The translations under genes were made by a program, and so were the position numbers. Below are positions 51,501 through 64,000 of a stretch of DNA of 64,000 nucleotides, piece by piece. The DNA comes from Archivesica marissinica (Eukaryota > Mollusca > Bivalvia > Venerida > Vesicomyidae). Position 1 is the first letter of the stretch; each line of letters starts with the position of its first letter. Below the pieces are notes generated by a model. That model was not told where the DNA came from. It was given only the letters and a program-made list of their open reading frames with translations, and did not search any database. Where the stretch lies: positions 44,688,396-44,752,395 of the forward strand of contig CM026395.1 of the NCBI GenBank assembly GCA_014843695.1. The letters are read 5' to 3'.

Positions 51501-54500
51501 TGAGGCTCCAGGGACATGAAGCTGTGTGAGATATTGTATCTGATGTACATACACGGGGGCACCAGGGATTTGAAGGTGTACATACACTGAGGAACCAGGG
51601 ACATGAAGCTGTGTGAGATATTGTGAGATATTGTATCTGATGTACATACACTGAGGCTCCAGGGAATTGAAGGTGTATATACACTGATGATCCAGGGACA
51701 TGAAGCTGTGCGAGATATTGTATCTGATGTACATACACTGAGGGACCAGGGATTTGAAGGTGTACATACACGGAGGCACCAGGGACATGAAGCTGTGTGA
51801 GATATTGTATCTGATGTACATACACTGAGGCTCCAGGGAATTGAAGGTGTATATACACTGATGATCCAGGGACATGAAGCTGTGTGAGATATTGTATCTG
51901 ATGTACATACACTGAGGCACCAGGGATGTGAAGGTGTACATACACTGAGGCACCAGGGACATGAAGCTGTGTGAGATATTGTATATGATGTACATACACT
52001 GAGGATCCAGGGACATGAAGCTGTGTGAGATATTGTATCTGATGTACATACACTGAGGCTCCAGGGATTTGAAGGTGTACATACAATGAGGTACCAGGGA
52101 CATGAAGCTGTGTGAGATATTGTATCTGGTGTACATACACTGAGGCACCAGGGATTTGAAGGTGTACATACACTGAGGCACCAGGGACATGAAGCTGTGT
52201 GAGATATTGTATCTGATGTACATACACTGAGGCTCCAGGGACATGAAGCTGTGTGAGATATTGTATCTGATGTACATACACTGAGGCTCCAGGGACATGA
52301 AGCTGTGTGAGATATTGTATCTGATGTACATACACTGAGGCACCAGGGATTTGAAGGTGTACATACACTGAGGCACCAGGGACATGAAGCTGTGTGAGAT
52401 ATTGTATCTGATGTACATACACTGAGGCTCCAGGGAATTGAAGGTGTATATACACTGATGATCCAGGGACATGAAGCTGTGTGAGATATTGTATCTGATG
52501 TACATACACTGAGGAACCAGGGATGTGAAGGTGTACATACACTGAGGCACCAGGGACATGAAGCTGTGTGAGATATTGTATATGATGTACATACATTGAG
52601 GATCCAGGGACATGAAGCTGTGTGAGATATTGTATCTGATGTACATACACTGAGGCTCCAGGGATTTGAAGGTGTACATACACTGAGGTACCAGGGACAT
52701 GAAGCTGTGTGAGATATTGTATCTGATGTACATACACTGAGGAACCAGGGACATGAAGCTGTGTGAGATATTATATCTGATGTACATACACTGAGGCTCC
52801 AGGGACATGAAGCTGTGTGAGATATTGTATCTGATGTACATACACTGAGGAACCAGGGACATGAAGTTGTGTGAGATATTGTATATGGTGTACATACACT
52901 GAGGCACCAGGGACATGAAGCTGTGTGAGATATTGTATCTGGTGTACGTACACTGAGGCTCCAGGGACATGAAGCTGTGTGAGATATTGTATCTGATGTA
53001 CATACACTGAGGCTCCAGGGACATGAAGCTGTGTGGGATATTGTATCTGATGTACATGCACTGAGGAACCAAGGACATGAAGCTGTGTGAGATATTGTAT
53101 CTGATGTACATACACTGAGGCTCCAGGGACATGAAGCTGTGTGAGATATTGTATCTGATATACATACACGGAGGCTCCAGGGACATGAAGCTGTGTGAGA
53201 TATTGTATCTGATGTACATACACTGAGGCTCCAGGGACATGAAGCTGTGTGAGATATTGTATCTGGTGTACGTACACTGAGGCTCCAGGGACATGAAACT
53301 GTGTGAGATATTGTATCTGATGTACATACACTGAGGCTCCAGGGACATGAAGCTGTGTGAGATATTGTATCTGATGTACATACACTGAGGCTCCAGGGAC
53401 ATGAAGCTGTGTGAGATATTGTATCTGATGTACATACACTGAGGCTCCAGGGACATGAAGCTGTGTGAGATATTGTATCTGATGTACATACACTGAGGCT
53501 CCAGGGACATGAAGCTGTGTGAGATATTGTATCTGATGTACATACACTGAGGCTCCAGGGACATGAAGCTGTGTGAGATATTGTATCTGATGTACATACA
53601 CTGAGGCTCCAGGGACATGAAGCTGTGTGAGATATTGTATCTGATGTACATACACTGAGGCTCCAGGGACATGAAGCTGTGTGAGATATTGTATCTGATG
53701 TACATACACTGAGGCTCCAGGGACATGAAGCTGTGTGAGATATTGTATCTGATGTACATACACTGAGGCTCCAGGGACATGAAGCTGTGTGGGATATTGT
53801 ATCTGATGTACATACACTGAGGAACCAGGGACATGAAGCTGTGTGAGATATTGTATCTGATGTACATACACTGAGGCTCCAGGGATTTGAAGGTGTACAT
53901 ACACTGAGGCACCAGGGACATGAAGCTGTGTGAGATATTGTATCTGATGTACATACACTGAGGCTCCAGGGACATGAAGCTGTGTTAGATATTGTATCTG
54001 ATGTACATACACTGAGGCACCAGTGATTTGAAGCTGTGTGAGATATTGTATCTGATGTACATACACTGAGGCACCATGGATTTGAAGGTGTACATACACT
54101 GAGGAACCAGGGACATGAAGCTGTGTGAGATATTGTATCTGATGTACATACACTGAGGCTCCAGGGAATTGAAGCTGTGTGAGATATTGTATCTGATGTA
54201 CATACACTGAGGCTCCAGGGATTTGAAGCTGTGTGAGATATTGTATCTGATGTACATACACTGAGGCACCAGGGATTTGAAGCTGTTTGGGCCCAGGGAC
54301 ATGAAGCTGTGTGAGATATTGTATCTGATGTACATACACTGAGGCTCCAGGGACATGAAGCTGTGTGAGATATTGTATCTGGTGTACATACACTGAGGCT
54401 CCAGGGATTTGAAGCTGTGTGAGATATTGTATCTGATGTACATACACTGAGGCTCCAGGGATCATGAAGCTGTGTGAGATATTGTATCTGATGTACATAC

Positions 54501-55809
54501 ACTGAGGCACCAGGGATTTGAAGGTGTATATACACTGAGGCTCCAGGGACATGAAGCTGTGTGAGATATTGTATCTGATGTACATACACTGAGGCTCCAG
54601 GGACATGAAGCTGTGTGAGATATTGTATCTGATGTACATACACTGAGGCTCCAGGGATTTGAAGGTGTATATACACTGATGATCCAGGGACATGAAGCTG
54701 TGTGAGATATTGTATCTGATGTACATACACTGAGGCTCCAGGGAATTGAAGGTGTATATACACTGATGATCCAGGGACATGAAGCTGTGTGAGATATTGT
54801 ATCTGATGTACATACACTGAGGCTCCAGGGATTGAAGGTGTATATACACTGATGATCCAGGCATGAAGCTTGGAGATATTGTATCTGATGTACATACACT
54901 GAGGCGGTTTGAAGGTGTGTGGATATTGTATCTGATGTACATACACTGAGGAGCCAGGGACATGAAGCTGTGTGAGATATTGTATCTGATGTACATACAC
55001 TGAGGCACCAGGGATTTGAAGGTGTACATACACTGAGGAACCAGGGACATGAAGCTGTGTGAGATATTGTATCTGATGTACATACACTGAGGCTCAGGGA
55101 ATTGAAGGTGTTTTGTGATCCAGGGACATGAAGCTGTGCGAGATATTGTATCTGATTTACATACACTGAGGATCCAGGGATTTGAAGGTGTACATACACT
55201 GAGGCACCAGGGACATGAAGCTGTGTGAGATATTGTATCTGATGTACATACACTGAGGTTCCAGGGACATGAAGCTGTGTGAGATATTGTATCTGATGTA
55301 CATACACTGAGGCTCCAGGGAATTGAAGGTGTATATACACTGAGGATCCAGGGACATGAAGCTGTGTGAGATATTGTATCTGATGTACATACACGGGGGC
55401 ACCAGGGATTTGAAGGTGTACATACACTGAGGAACCAGGGACATGAAGCTGTGTGAGATATTGTATCTGATGTACATACACTGAGGCTCCAGGGAATTGA
55501 AGGTGTATATACACTGAGGATCCAGGGACATGAAGCTGTGTGAGATATTGTATCTGATGTACATACACTGGGGCACCAGGGATTTGAAGGTGTACATACA
55601 CTGAGGAACCAGGGACATGAAGCTGTGTGAGATATTGTATCTGATGTACATACACTGAGGCTCCAGGGAATTGAAGGTGTATATACACTGAGGATCCAGG
55701 GACATGAAGCTGTGTGAGATATTGTATCTGATGTACATACACGGGGGCACCAGGGATTTGAAGGTGTACATACACTGAGGAACCAGGGACATGAAGCTGT
55801 GTGAGATAT
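45586..55809. repeat. Composite 54/33-bp tandem array, left part
   Basis: The long unit is 54 bp (ctccagggacatgaagctgt, gtgagatattgtatctgatg, tacatacactgagg) and the short unit 33 bp (caccagggatttgaaggtgt, acatacactgagg). The short unit lacks the central 21 bp. Both lengths are multiples of three and the minus strand of the consensus has no stop triplet in any frame, so frames of about 950-1250 codons run through it. Larger blocks are themselves duplicated (for example about 45870-46540 against 47870-48540, offset 1998 bp). It lies inside the SACM1L intron upstream of the catalytic exon. Confidence 0.96.
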
Positions 55810-56809
55810 NNNNNNNNNNNNNNNNNNNNNNNNNNNNNNNNNNNNNNNNNNNNNNNNNNNNNNNNNNNNNNNNNNNNNNNNNNNNNNNNNNNNNNNNNNN
55901 NNNNNNNNNNNNNNNNNNNNNNNNNNNNNNNNNNNNNNNNNNNNNNNNNNNNNNNNNNNNNNNNNNNNNNNNNNNNNNNNNNNNNNNNNNNNNNNNNNNN
56001 NNNNNNNNNNNNNNNNNNNNNNNNNNNNNNNNNNNNNNNNNNNNNNNNNNNNNNNNNNNNNNNNNNNNNNNNNNNNNNNNNNNNNNNNNNNNNNNNNNNN
56101 NNNNNNNNNNNNNNNNNNNNNNNNNNNNNNNNNNNNNNNNNNNNNNNNNNNNNNNNNNNNNNNNNNNNNNNNNNNNNNNNNNNNNNNNNNNNNNNNNNNN
56201 NNNNNNNNNNNNNNNNNNNNNNNNNNNNNNNNNNNNNNNNNNNNNNNNNNNNNNNNNNNNNNNNNNNNNNNNNNNNNNNNNNNNNNNNNNNNNNNNNNNN
56301 NNNNNNNNNNNNNNNNNNNNNNNNNNNNNNNNNNNNNNNNNNNNNNNNNNNNNNNNNNNNNNNNNNNNNNNNNNNNNNNNNNNNNNNNNNNNNNNNNNNN
56401 NNNNNNNNNNNNNNNNNNNNNNNNNNNNNNNNNNNNNNNNNNNNNNNNNNNNNNNNNNNNNNNNNNNNNNNNNNNNNNNNNNNNNNNNNNNNNNNNNNNN
56501 NNNNNNNNNNNNNNNNNNNNNNNNNNNNNNNNNNNNNNNNNNNNNNNNNNNNNNNNNNNNNNNNNNNNNNNNNNNNNNNNNNNNNNNNNNNNNNNNNNNN
56601 NNNNNNNNNNNNNNNNNNNNNNNNNNNNNNNNNNNNNNNNNNNNNNNNNNNNNNNNNNNNNNNNNNNNNNNNNNNNNNNNNNNNNNNNNNNNNNNNNNNN
56701 NNNNNNNNNNNNNNNNNNNNNNNNNNNNNNNNNNNNNNNNNNNNNNNNNNNNNNNNNNNNNNNNNNNNNNNNNNNNNNNNNNNNNNNNNNNNNNNNNNNN
56801 NNNNNNNNN
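55810..56809. other. Assembly gap, 1000 N
   Basis: Exactly 1000 undetermined bases inside the 54/33-bp array; array length is therefore unknown, and an exon could be hidden here. Confidence 0.99.
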
Positions 56810-59800
56810 TGTACATACACTGAGGCTCCAGGGACATGAAGCTGTGTGAGATATTGTATCTGATGTACATACACTGAGGCACCAGGGATTTGAAGGTGTA
56901 CATACACTGAGGCACCAGGGACATGAAGCTGTGTGAGATATTGTATCTGATGTACATACACTGAGGCTCCAGGGACATGAAGCTGTGTGAGATATTGTAT
57001 CTGATGTACATACACTGAGTCTCCAGGGACATGAAGCTGTGTGAGATATTGTATCTGATGTACATACACTGAGGCACCAGGGATTTGAAGGTGTACATAC
57101 ACTGAGGCACCAGGGACATGAAGCTGTGTGAGATATTGTATCTGATGTACATACACTGAGGCTCCAGGGAATTGAAGGTGTATATACACTGATGATCCAG
57201 GGACATGAAGCTGTGTGAGATATTGTATCTGATGTACATACACTGAGGAACCAGGGATGTGAAGGTGTACATACACTGAGGCACCAGGGACATGAAGCTG
57301 TGTGAGATATTGTATATGATGTACATACATTGAGGATCCAGGGACATGAAGCTGTGTGAGATATTGTATCTGATGTACATACACTGAGGCTGGGTTTGGG
57401 TGTTTGGGTACCAGGGACATGAAGCTGTGTGAGATATTGTATCTGATGTACATACACTGAGGAACCAGGGACATGAAGCTGTGTGAGATATTATATCTGA
57501 TGTACATACACTGAGGCACCAGGGACATGAAGCTGTGTGAGATATTGTATCTGATGTACATACACTGAGGAACCAGGGACATGAAGCTGTGTGAGATATT
57601 GTATCTGATGTACATACACTGAGGAACCAGGGACATGAAGTTGTGTGAGATATTGTATATGGTGTACATACACTGAGGCACTAGGGACATGAAGCTGTGT
57701 GAGATATTGTATCTGGTGTACGTACACTGAGGCTCCAGGGACATGAAGCTGTGTGAGATATTGTATCTGATACATACACTGAGGCTCCAGGGACATGAAG
57801 CTGTGGAGATATGTATCTGATGTACATACACTGAGGCTCCAGGGACATGAAGCTGTGTGGGATATTGTATCTGATGTACATGCACTGAGGAACCAAGGAC
57901 ATGAAGCTGTGTGAGATATTGTATCTGATGTACATACACTGAGGCTCCAGGGACATGAAGCTGTGTGAGATATTGTATCTGATATACATACACTGAGGCT
58001 CCAGGGACATGAAGCTGTGTGAGATATTGTATCTGATGTACATACACTGAGGCTCCAGGGACATGAGGCTGTGTGAGATATTGTATCTGGTGTACGTACA
58101 CTGAGGCTCCAGGGACATGAAGCTGTGTGAGTATTGTATCTGATGTAATACACTGAGGCTCAGGGCATGAAGCTGTGTGAGATATGTATTGATGTACATA
58201 CACTGAGGCTCCAGGGACATGAAGCTGTGTGGGATATTGTATCTGTGTACATGCACTGAGGAACCAAGGACATGAATCTGTGTGAGATATTGTATCTGAT
58301 GTACATACACTGAGGCTCCGGGACATGAAGCTGTGTGAGATATTGTATCTGATATACATACAGGAGGCTCCAGGGACATGAAGCTGTGTGAGATATTGTA
58401 TCTGATGTACATACATGAGGCTCAGGGACATGAAGCTGTGTGAGATATTGTATCTGATGTACATACACTGAGGCTCCAGGGAATTGAAGCTGTGTGAGAT
58501 ATTGTATCTGATGTACATACACTGAGGCTCCAGGGATTTGAAGCTGTGTGAGATATTGTATCTGATGTACATACACTGAGGCACCAGGGATTTGAAGCTG
58601 TGTGAGATATTGTATCTGATGTACATACACTGAGGCTCCAGGGACATGAAGCTGTGTGAGATATTGTATCTGGTGTACATACACTGAGGCTCCAGGGATT
58701 TGAAGGTGTACATACACTGAGGCACCAGGGACATGAAGCTGTGTGAGATATTGTATCTGATGTACATACACTGAGGCTCCAGGGATTTGAAGCTGTGTGA
58801 GATATTGTATCCGGTGTACATACACTGAGGCTCCATGGACATGAAGCTGTGTGAGATATTGTATCTGGTGTACATACACTGAGGCACCAGGGACATGAAG
58901 CTGTGTGAGATATTGTATCTGATGTATGTACACTGAGGCTCCAGAGACATGAAGCTGTGTGAGATATTGTATCTGATGTACATACAATGAGGCTCCAGGG
59001 ACATGAAGCTGTGTGAGATATTGTATCTGGTGTACGTACACTGAGGCTCCAGGGACATGAAGCTGTGTGAGATATTGTATCTGATGTACGTACACTGAGG
59101 CTCCAGAGACATGAAGCTGTGTGAGATATTGTATCTGATGTACATACAATGAGGCTCCAGGGACATGAAGCTGTGTGAGATATTGTATCTGATGTACATA
59201 CACTGAGGCTCCAGGGATTTGAAGGTGTACATACACTGAGGCACCAGGGACATGAAGCTGTGTGAGATATTGTATCTGATGTACATACACTGAGGCTCCA
59301 GGGACATGAAGCTGTGTGGGATATTGTATCTGATGTACATACACTGAGGAACCAGGGACATGAAGCTGTGTGAGATATTGTATCTGGTGTACATACACTG
59401 AGGCACCAGGGATTTGAAGGTGTACATACACTGAGGCACCAGGGACATGAAGCTGTGTGAGATATTGTATCTGATGTACATACACTGAGGCTCCAGGGAC
59501 ATGAAGCTGTGTGGGATATTGTATCTGATGTACATACACTGAGGAACCAGGGACATGAAGCTGTGTGAGATATTGTATCTGGTGTACATACACTGAGGCT
59601 CCAAGGACATGAAGCTGTGTGAGATATTGTATCTGATGTACATACACTGAGGCACCAGGGATTTGAAGGTGTACATACACTGAGGTACCAGGGACATGAA
59701 GCTGTGTGAGATATTGTATCTGATGTACATACACTGAGGCTCCAGGGATTTGAAGCTGTGTGAGATATTGTATCCGGTGTACGTACACTGAGGCTCCATG

Positions 59801-62800
59801 GACATGAAGCTGTGTGAGATATTGTATCTGGTGTACGTACACTGAGGCTCCAGGGACATGAAGCTGTGTGAGATATTGTATCTGGTGTACATACACTGAG
59901 GCACCAGGGATTTGAAGGTGTACATACACGGAGGCTCCAGGGACATGAAGCTGTGTGAGATATTGTATCTGATGTACGTACACTGAGGCTCCAGAGACAT
60001 GAAGCTGTGTGAGATATTGTATCTGATGTACATACAATGAGGCTCCAAGGACATGAAGCTGTGTGAGATATTGTATCTGGTGTACGTACACTGAGGCTCC
60101 AGGGACATGAAGCTGTGTGAGATATTGTATCTGATGTACATACACTGAGGCTCCAGGGATTTGAAGGTGTACATACACTGAGGCACCAGGGACATGAAGC
60201 TGTGTGAGATATTGTATCTGATGTACATACACTGAGGCTCCAGGGATTTGAAGGTGTATATACACTGATGATCCAGGGACATGAAGCTGTGTGAGATATT
60301 GTATCTGATGTACATACACTGAGGCTCCAGGGAATTGAAGGTGTATATACACTGATGATCCAGGGACATGAAGCTGTGCGAGATATTGTATCTGATGTAC
60401 ATACACTGAGGCTCCAGGGAATTGAAGGTGTATATACACTGAGGATCCAGGGACATGAAGCTGTGCGAGATATTGTATCTGATGTACATACACTGAGGGA
60501 CCAGGGATTTGAAGGTGTACATACACGGAGGCACCAGGGACATGAAGCTGTGTGAGATATTGTATCTGATGTACATACACTGAGGCTCCAGGGAATTGAA
60601 GGTGTATATACACTGATGATCCAGGGACATGAAGCTGTGTGAGATATTGTATCTGATGTACATACACTGAGGCACCAGGGATATGAAGGTGTACATACAC
60701 TGAGGCACCAGGGACATGAAGCTGTGTGAGATATTGTATATGATGTACATACACTGAGGATCCAGGGACATGAAGCTGTGTGAGATATTGTATCTGATGT
60801 ACATACACTGAGGCTCCAGGGATTTGAAGGTGTACATACACTGAGGTACCAGGGACATGAAGCTGTGTGAGATATTGTATCTGGTGTACATACACTGAGG
60901 CACCAGGGATTTGAAGGTGTACATACACTGAGGCACCAGGGACATGAAGCTGTGTGAGATATTGTATCTGATGTACATACACTGAGGCTCCAGGGACATG
61001 AAGCTGTGTGAGATATTGTATCTGATGTACATACACTGAGGCTCCAGGGACATGAAGCTGTGTGAGATATTGTATCTGATGTACATACACTGAGGCACCA
61101 GGGATTTGAAGGTGTACATACACTGAGGCACCAGGGACATGAAGCTGTGTGAGATATTGTATCTGATGTACATACACTGAGGCTCCAGGGAATTGAAGGT
61201 GTATATACACTGATGATCCAGGGACATGAAGCTGTGTGAGATATTGTATCTGATGTACATACACTGAGGAACCAGGGATGTGAAGGTGTACATACACTGA
61301 GGCACCAGGGACATGAAGCTGTGTGAGATATTGTATATGATGTACATACATTGAGGATCCAGGGACATGAAGCTGTGTGAGATATTGTATCTGATGTACA
61401 TACACTGAGGCTCCAGGGATTTGAAGGTGTACATACACTGAGGTACCAGGGACATGAAGCTGTGTGGGATATTGTATCTGATGTACATACACTGAGGCTC
61501 CAGGGACATGAAGCTGTGTGGGATATTGTATCTGATGTACATACACTGAGGAACCAGGGACATGAAGCTGTGTGAGATATTGTATCTGATGTACATACAC
61601 TGAGGCTCCAGGGACATGAAGCTGTGTGAGATATTGTATCTGATGTACATACACTGAGGCTCCAGGGACATGAAGCTGTGTGAGATATTGTATCTGATGT
61701 ACATACACTGAGGCTCCAGGGACATGAAGCTGTGTGAGATATTGTATCTGATGTACATACACTGAGGCTCCAGGGACATGAAGCTGTGTGAGATATTGTA
61801 TCTGATGTACATACACTGAGGCTCCAGGGACATGAAGCTGTGTGGGATATTGTATCTGATGTACATGCACTGAGGAACCAAGGACATGAAGCTGTGTGAG
61901 ATATTGTATCTGATGTACATACACTGAGGCTCCAGGGACATGAAGCTGTGTGAGATATTGTATCTGATATACATACACGGAGGCTCCAGGGACATGAAGC
62001 TGTGTGAGATATTGTATCTGATGTACATACACTGAGGCTCCAGGGACATGAAGCTGTGTGAGATATTGTATCTGGTGTACGTACACTGAGGCTCCAGGGA
62101 CATGAAACTGTGTGAGATATTGTATCTGATGTACATACACTGAGGCTCCAGGGACATGAAGCTGTGTGAGATATTGTATCTGATGTACATACACTGAGGC
62201 TCCAGGGACATGAAGCTGTGTGGGATATTGTATCTGATGTACATGCACTGAGGAACCAAGGACATGAATCTGTGTGAGATATTGTATCTGATGTACATAC
62301 ACTGAGGCTCCAGGGACATGAAGCTGTGTGAGATATTGTATCTGATAAACATACACGGAGGCTCCAGGGACATGAAGCTGTGTGAGATATTGTATCTGAT
62401 GTACATACACTGAGGCTCCAGGGACATGAAGCTGTGTGAGATATTGTATCTGATGTACATACACTGAGGCTCCAGGGACATGAAGCTGTGTGAGATATTG
62501 TATCTGATGTACATACACTGAGGCTCCAGGGACATGAAGCTGTGTGAGATATTGTATCTGATGTACATACACTGAGGCTCCAGGGACATGAAGCTGTGTG
62601 GGATATTGTATCTGATGTACATACACTGAGGAACCAGGGACATGAAGCTGTGTGAGATATTGTATCTGATGTACATACACTGAGGCTCCAGGGATTTGAA
62701 GGTGTACATACACTGAGGCACCAGGGACATGAAGCTGTGTGAGATATTGTATCTGATGTACATACACTGAGGCTCCAGGGACATGAAGCTGTGTGGGATA

Positions 62801-64000
62801 TTGTATCTGATGTACATACACTGAGGAACCAGGGACATGAAGCTGTGTGAGATATTGTATCTGATGTACATACACTGAGGCACCAGGGACATGAAGCTGT
62901 GTGAGATATTATATCTGATGTACATAAACTGAGGCTCCAGGGACATGAAGATGTGTGAGATATTGTATCTGATGTACATACATTGAGGCACCAGGGATTT
63001 GAAGGTGTACATACACTGAGGTACCATGGACATGAAGCTGTGTGAGATATTGTATCTGATGTACATACACTGAGGCTCCAGGGATTTGAAGCTGTGTGAG
63101 ATATTGTATCCGGTGTACGTACACTGAGGCTCCATGGACATGAAGCTGTGTGAGATATTGTATCTGGTGTACATACACTGAGGCACCAGGGACATGAAGC
63201 TGTGTGAGATATTGTATCTGATGTATGTACACTGAGGCTCCAGAGACATGAAGCTGTGTGAGATATTGTATCTGATGTACATACAATGAGGCTCCAGGGA
63301 CATGAAGCTGTGTGAGATATTGTATCTGGTGTACGTACACTGAGGCTCCAGGGACATGAAGCTGTGTGAGATATTGTATCTGATGTACGTACACTGAGGC
63401 TCCAGAGACATGAAGCTGTGTGAGATATTGTATCTGATGTACATACAATGAGGCTCCAGGGACATGAAGCTGTGTGAGATATTGTATCTGATGTACATAC
63501 ACTGAGGCTCCAGGGATTTGAAGGTGTACATACACTGAGGCACCAGGGACATGAAGCTGTGTGAGATATTGTATCTGATGTACATACACTGAGGCTCCAG
63601 GGACATGAAGCTGTGTGGGATATTGTATCTGATGTACATACACTGAGGAACCAGGGACATGAAGCTGTGTGAGATATTGTATCTGGTGTACATACACTGA
63701 GGCACCAGGGATTTGAAGGTGTACATACACTGAGGCACCAGGGACATGAAGCTGTGTGAGATATTGTATCTGATGTACATACACTGAGGCTCCAGGGACA
63801 TGAAGCTGTGTGGGATATTGTATCTGATGTACATACACTGAGGAACCAGGGACATGAAGCTGTGTGAGATATTGTATCTGGTGTACATACACTGAGGCTC
63901 CAAGGACATGAAGCTGTGTGAGATATTGTATCTGATGTACATACACTGAGGCACCAGGGATTTGAAGGTGTACATACACTGAGGTACCAGGGACATGAAG
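56810..64000. repeat. Composite 54/33-bp tandem array, right part, reaching the window edge
   Basis: Same units as the left part. A block from about 58700 to 59700 recurs at about 63000-64000 with a constant offset of 4299 bp (shared markers include the ccggtg, gatgtatg and ccaagg variants). Between 57760 and 58430 many units have lost single bases, unlike their neighbours. Confidence 0.96.

Noticed and set aside
45565..63996. Minus-strand open frames of about 650-3741 codons
   Set aside because: They consist only of 18/11-residue repeats translated from the 54/33-bp array, occur in all three frames at once and cross an N gap; satellite artefacts inside an intron.
1..64000. CRISPR-like arrays
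   Set aside because: Units are contiguous without unique spacers, and the DNA is eukaryotic (spliced exons, SINE, LINE).

Overview
The window is animal nuclear DNA. Coding sequence is split into short exons with GT/AG introns, and there are truncated non-LTR retrotransposon, tRNA-derived SINE and MITE remnants. Roughly four-fifths of the bases lie in tandem arrays. The SINE style (GGTTCGAGCCC B box, a tail ending in a GACGTTAAATAAAC-like run) and the many minisatellite-bearing inverted-repeat elements suggest a mollusc. That assignment is inference, because no species-specific gene is present. Two runs of exactly 1000 N (3247-4246 and 55810-56809) are assembly gaps of placeholder length.

The one real gene is on the minus strand. 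Six exons (44363-44501, 36702-36771, 30796-30868, 29988-30183, 28332-28392, 23530-23666) join in frame to give the last 224 residues of the phosphoinositide phosphatase SAC1 (SACM1L). They include the CX5R catalytic loop, both transmembrane helices and a C-terminal K-x-K-x-x signal. Every splice junction is GT/AG and every phase agrees. The N-terminal SAC-domain exons are not visible. They must lie beyond position 64000 or in the second gap, so the intron upstream of the catalytic exon is at least 19 kb.

Layout, left to right. 1-22509 is 3' of the gene: a 64-bp array (1-3246), a gap, a 31-bp array (4247-16708), a unique AT-rich stretch (16709-19887) carrying a 146-bp MITE and a 657-bp hAT-like element with a second element nested in it, then a 16-bp array, 65-bp repeats and a 21-bp array enclosed by perfect 13-bp inverted repeats. 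22510-23529 is 3' flank and 3' UTR. 23530-44501 holds the SACM1L exons; four of the five fully contained introns carry arrays (32/52 bp, 40 bp, 50/18 bp, 19 bp), and some end within about 20-30 bp of a splice site. A CR1/L2-like LINE 3' fragment and a SINE with target-site duplications lie in the larger introns. 45586-64000 is a composite 54/33-bp array filling the upstream intron.

The most interesting items are: a decayed copy of the SACM1L catalytic exon exactly 600 bp away (45028-45100); evidence that at least two and perhaps three of the minisatellites sit in, or grew from, terminal inverted repeats of small DNA transposons; intronic repeat units that read as acceptor-like sites on the transcribed strand; and patches of unpolished or artefactual sequence marked by clustered 1-bp deletions and G/T-only insertions. 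The very long open frames on the minus strand at 45.6-64 kb come from stop-free repeat units and are not credible genes.
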